A stretch of DNA of 64,000 nt from Candidatus Zymogenaceae bacterium (GTDB lineage: Bacteria; Desulfobacterota; Zymogenia; Zymogenales; Zymogenaceae). The stretch lies in assembly GCA_016931225.1 (NCBI GenBank), contig JAFGFE010000026.1:75499-139498 (forward strand), written 5' to 3'. Position 1 is the first letter of the stretch. Every line of letters starts with the position of its first letter. The notes beneath the pieces are model-generated. The model was not told the DNA's origin and did not search any database. It saw only the letters and a program-made list of their open reading frames with translations. Shown here piece by piece: positions 62,190-64,000 of the stretch. A program made the translations under genes and the position numbers.

Positions 62190-62642
62190 ATGAAACCGCC
62201 CAGAAAACTCAAGACCACACCGCTCGTTGTGGTGTTTTACAATCAGCCCATGTGGCAGGGGGATACCCGGGTGTTTTTCGACCGGGTGGACGACCTCCCG
62301 GCGGCCCTGGGGGAGTTTGAACCCTGGAGCATGACCATATACGCGGGCCCCGATTACCTCGTCAGCGAAGAAAGGGACGGGCCGGCGTACTGGCAGGCGA
62401 GATTCTTCCCCGATTACGGCTGCAAGTACCGGGGCATCCGGGTGCCGGATGAAAACGGCCGAGACATGATCTTCCCCCCCCTGGGCCCCGGCTTCTACCA
62501 GGACTGCATGTTTCCGGAAGGATTGAACTGGACCGACGAGGAGCATCGATTTTCGAAGATCAAATCCTTTCGCTTCGTCGAGCACCGGTTTTCCGTGTTC
62601 AATGAGTATCGACCGCCCCGATACCTGATATACGAGGGATAA
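62190..62642 (+). CDS. Protein of unknown function next to a radical-SAM gene
   Basis: A 150-residue soluble protein, no signal peptide, rich in aromatic residues and Pro: F-Y-N-Q-P-M-W-Q-G-D-T-R near the N terminus, then W-S-M-T-I-Y-A-G-P-D-Y-L, Y-W-Q-A-R-F-F-P-D-Y-G-C-K-Y and a C-terminal R-P-P-R-Y-L-I-Y-E-G. Two Cys (Y-G-C-K, Q-D-C-M). It ends five bases before the radical-SAM gene, probably in one operon with it and a following 53-residue protein. No family was recognised. The upstream 450-base gap (61739-62189) has no feature I can support. Confidence 0.65.
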   Translation: MKPPRKLKTTPLVVVFYNQPMWQGDTRVFFDRVDDLPAALGEFEPWSMTIYAGPDYLVSEERDGPAYWQARFFPDYGCKYRGIRVPDENGRDMIFPPLGPGFYQDCMFPEGLNWTDEEHRFSKIKSFRFVEHRFSVFNEYRPPRYLIYEG

Positions 62643-62647
62643 CTCCT

Positions 62648-63583
62648 ATGGAACACCTGACCATTTCACTGTTTCTGACGGTGCGCTGTTCGTCCCGGTG
62701 CCGTCACTGCGGCGCGTGGGAGACCCAGGCCGCCCGGGGGGACATGACGAAAGAGGAGATCTCCCGACTTGTGGCGATGCTGAAGGCGGTCCCCGCCGTC
62801 ACCGCCGTGGGGATGACCGGGGGTGAGGTGTTCGTGGTGCGGGACCTCCTCCATCATGCGGTATCGGAGCTCCGGGAGGCGCATCTCCCCTACACATTCA
62901 CCACCAACGCGTACTGGGCGAAAGATTTTGAGATGGCGAAGGAGACGCTTTCTGACTTTATCGATACCATCGGCATCGGCTTTTCCACCGATTCCTTCCA
63001 CCAGGAGTATATCCCCCTGATGCGGGTGGTCAACGCCGTTCGGGCGGCCGAAGAGCTTTCGATCCCTTATAACATCCGGGTGACGACGGCGGTCGGCGAC
63101 GACAAGGAGAAGATACTCACAGATCTGATCGATGCGGGGATTCCGAACCCGGATGTGGTCGGATTCGCCCCGGTGATGTATCTCGGGCAGGCGAAGGACC
63201 GCATCTCTCCCGAGGAGTTCCCGGACGACAATCCGCTTCTCCCCTGCCTGTCGCTTCGGACCCCCTTCGTCTTTTCCGGGGGGGCGCTGTACGCCTGCTG
63301 CGGCGAGGCGGGCAATATCCCGGGAGAGCATCCGCTCTATCTGGGGAACGTTTTTACCGACGGGCTGCTCCCCCTCTTTGCAAAATACGACACCGACTCC
63401 CTTCTCCGGGCGGTGTACGACATCGGCCCCCGGGCGATGTGGGAGCTGTTGGGGGAGGAACCCACAGGCGAGCGGGAGCGGCTGCTGCTGCGATCGCCCT
63501 GCGGCACCTGTCGGCTCCTGTTTGAGGACGCCTCCCGAACAAAACGGGTGGAGCGGGTGGTGGAAAAAGCGGGTAACAAATGA
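62648..63583 (+). CDS. Radical-SAM enzyme with extra C-terminal cysteines
   Basis: A 311-residue radical-SAM protein. C14-x3-C18-x2-C21 (R-C-S-S-R-C-R-H-C) binds the 4Fe-4S cluster, and M-T-G-G-E-V-F is the SAM-binding GGE motif. The C-terminal third adds cysteines in P-C-L-S-L-R, Y-A-C-C-G-E-A and S-P-C-G-T-C, an arrangement like SPASM or twitch domains that hold auxiliary clusters in peptide-modifying enzymes. Substrate unknown. It lies between a 150-residue unknown protein and a 53-residue charged protein. Confidence 0.85.
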   Translation: MEHLTISLFLTVRCSSRCRHCGAWETQAARGDMTKEEISRLVAMLKAVPAVTAVGMTGGEVFVVRDLLHHAVSELREAHLPYTFTTNAYWAKDFEMAKETLSDFIDTIGIGFSTDSFHQEYIPLMRVVNAVRAAEELSIPYNIRVTTAVGDDKEKILTDLIDAGIPNPDVVGFAPVMYLGQAKDRISPEEFPDDNPLLPCLSLRTPFVFSGGALYACCGEAGNIPGEHPLYLGNVFTDGLLPLFAKYDTDSLLRAVYDIGPRAMWELLGEEPTGERERLLLRSPCGTCRLLFEDASRTKRVERVVEKAGNK

Positions 63584-63608
63584 CGCCGACGGAAACAGCG
63601 GGAGAGGG

Positions 63609-63770
63609 ATGATGGAATACAAGGAATTCAAGGCCGAGACGCTGGCGTTTCTGAGGGAGCTGTCTGACTTTCCCCGGGATCAGCGGGAGGAGGCGATAGC
63701 CAGGCTCTTGAGGGAATTTGAGGCGATCAGGCGGCAGCGGCGGGAGCGGCTGAAGGCGGTGGAGAAATAA
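63609..63770 (+). CDS. Small charged helical protein
   Basis: A 53-residue protein, entirely helical by composition (E-F-K-A-E-T-L-A-F-L-R-E-L-S-D-F, then E-A-I-A-R-L-L-R-E-F-E-A-I-R-R-Q-R), without Cys and without a signal. GAGAGGG lies just before the ATG. It follows the radical-SAM gene by 25 bases and might be its substrate or a helper, but the lack of Cys and of a leader-core layout argues against a classic RiPP precursor. Unrecognised. Confidence 0.55.
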   Translation: MMEYKEFKAETLAFLRELSDFPRDQREEAIARLLREFEAIRRQRRERLKAVEK

Positions 63771-63798
63771 TCAGAGGTGTCGGAGCGGGGAGCGGGGC

Positions 63799-64000
63799 CT
63801 ATTCACCCTGTTCCTCCCAGGGCGTCACGCCGGAGATCGGCCCCAGTGAAAAGAGCAGCTCCTCTATCGTCTCTCCCAGAATCGGGTGCACCGCCTCCGG
63901 GGCGATCTCGGAGAGGGGCACCAGCACGAAGGGACGCTCGTGCATCCTCGGATGGGGAATGGAAAGCCCCTCCTCGTCGATGATGAAATTCTCGAACAAT
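63799..64000 (-). CDS. folK: 2-amino-4-hydroxy-6-hydroxymethyldihydropteridine pyrophosphokinase, C-terminal part
   Basis: The gene enters from the right edge. FolK transfers pyrophosphate from ATP to hydroxymethyldihydropterin in folate synthesis. The visible residues end with L-S-I-P-H-P-R-M-H-E-R-P-F-V-L-V-P-L-S-E-I-A-P, the family's C-terminal signature, and then about 36 residues to the stop. The N-terminal half is outside the window. It is convergent with the 53-residue gene. Confidence 0.93.
   Translation of the reverse strand, partial: LFENFIIDEEGLSIPHPRMHERPFVLVPLSEIAPEAVHPILGETIEELLFSLGPISGVTPWEEQGE

Noticed and set aside
61909-62193. 94-residue frame before the radical-SAM locus
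   Set aside because: GTG start, no ribosome site, no recognisable motif and mixed composition; overlaps the next gene start.

Overview
The window is a moderately GC-rich, gene-dense bacterial chromosome segment. It most resembles a deltaproteobacterium (Desulfobacterota-like). The reasons are a siroheme decarboxylase (AhbB-type) next to hemL, a split ATP synthase locus with only atpZ-atpI-atpB-atpE and no F1 genes, the ispE-spoVG-tRNAGln-prs-rplY-pth cluster, a DksA-type regulator paired with a bactofilin, and several two-component systems. The assignment is inference from gene content. No phage, insertion sequence or CRISPR array was seen.

Layout. 1-6340: end of proA, then nadD, rsfS (apparently starting at CTG), a cyclase-like protein, gpmI and a PAS-rich hybrid histidine kinase. 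6340-12740: a metallo-beta-lactamase-fold hydrolase, a WapI-immunity-like protein, three DUF4013 membrane paralogs around tmk, and an acyl-CoA synthetase; a decayed fragment of a second synthetase lies between two DUF4013 genes. 12950-18240: response regulator, sensor kinase and HtrA protease in one operon, then rlmN and ndk. 18840-22610: a double-receiver protein, a zinc dehydrogenase, a PHP-domain protein and an exported protein. 22850-26190: a four-gene operon of two thiolase-fold proteins and two DUF35 zinc-ribbon/OB-fold proteins under a promoter overlapped by a TetR-like operator. 26650-29160: a zinc-ribbon protein and the F0 operon, whose promoter carries a palindrome close to the fatty-acid regulator FadR box. 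29550-35380: bactofilin, DksA and a membrane protein; ahbB-hemL; and a tightly overlapping operon of cyclophilin-like, amidohydrolase and two-helix membrane proteins.

35400-44720 is the replication-origin neighbourhood: dnaA, a likely origin with DnaA boxes, trinucleotide repeats and an AT-rich stretch, then dnaN, gyrB, gyrA (recF is not between dnaN and gyrB) and a TPR lipoprotein. 44880-51070: an ion exchanger, a small low-GC membrane protein, a VWA protein, a heat-shock pair (hsp20, cbpA-like dnaJ), a lipoprotein and an alpha/beta hydrolase with Cys at the nucleophile position. 51416-59150: a 32-residue bS22/COX24-like ribosomal protein, a THEP1 NTPase, engB, ispE, spoVG, tRNA-Gln, prs, rplY, pth and a pyrophosphate-energised ion pump. 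59530-64000: a lipoprotein translationally coupled to an adenylate cyclase, then a small radical-SAM locus and the end of folK.

The least explained parts are the thiolase/DUF35 operon, in which both thiolase-fold subunits appear to lack the nucleophilic cysteine; the DUF4013 array with its synthetase relic; and the radical-SAM locus with two unknown partners. All calls come from reading the sequence by eye; no database search was run.
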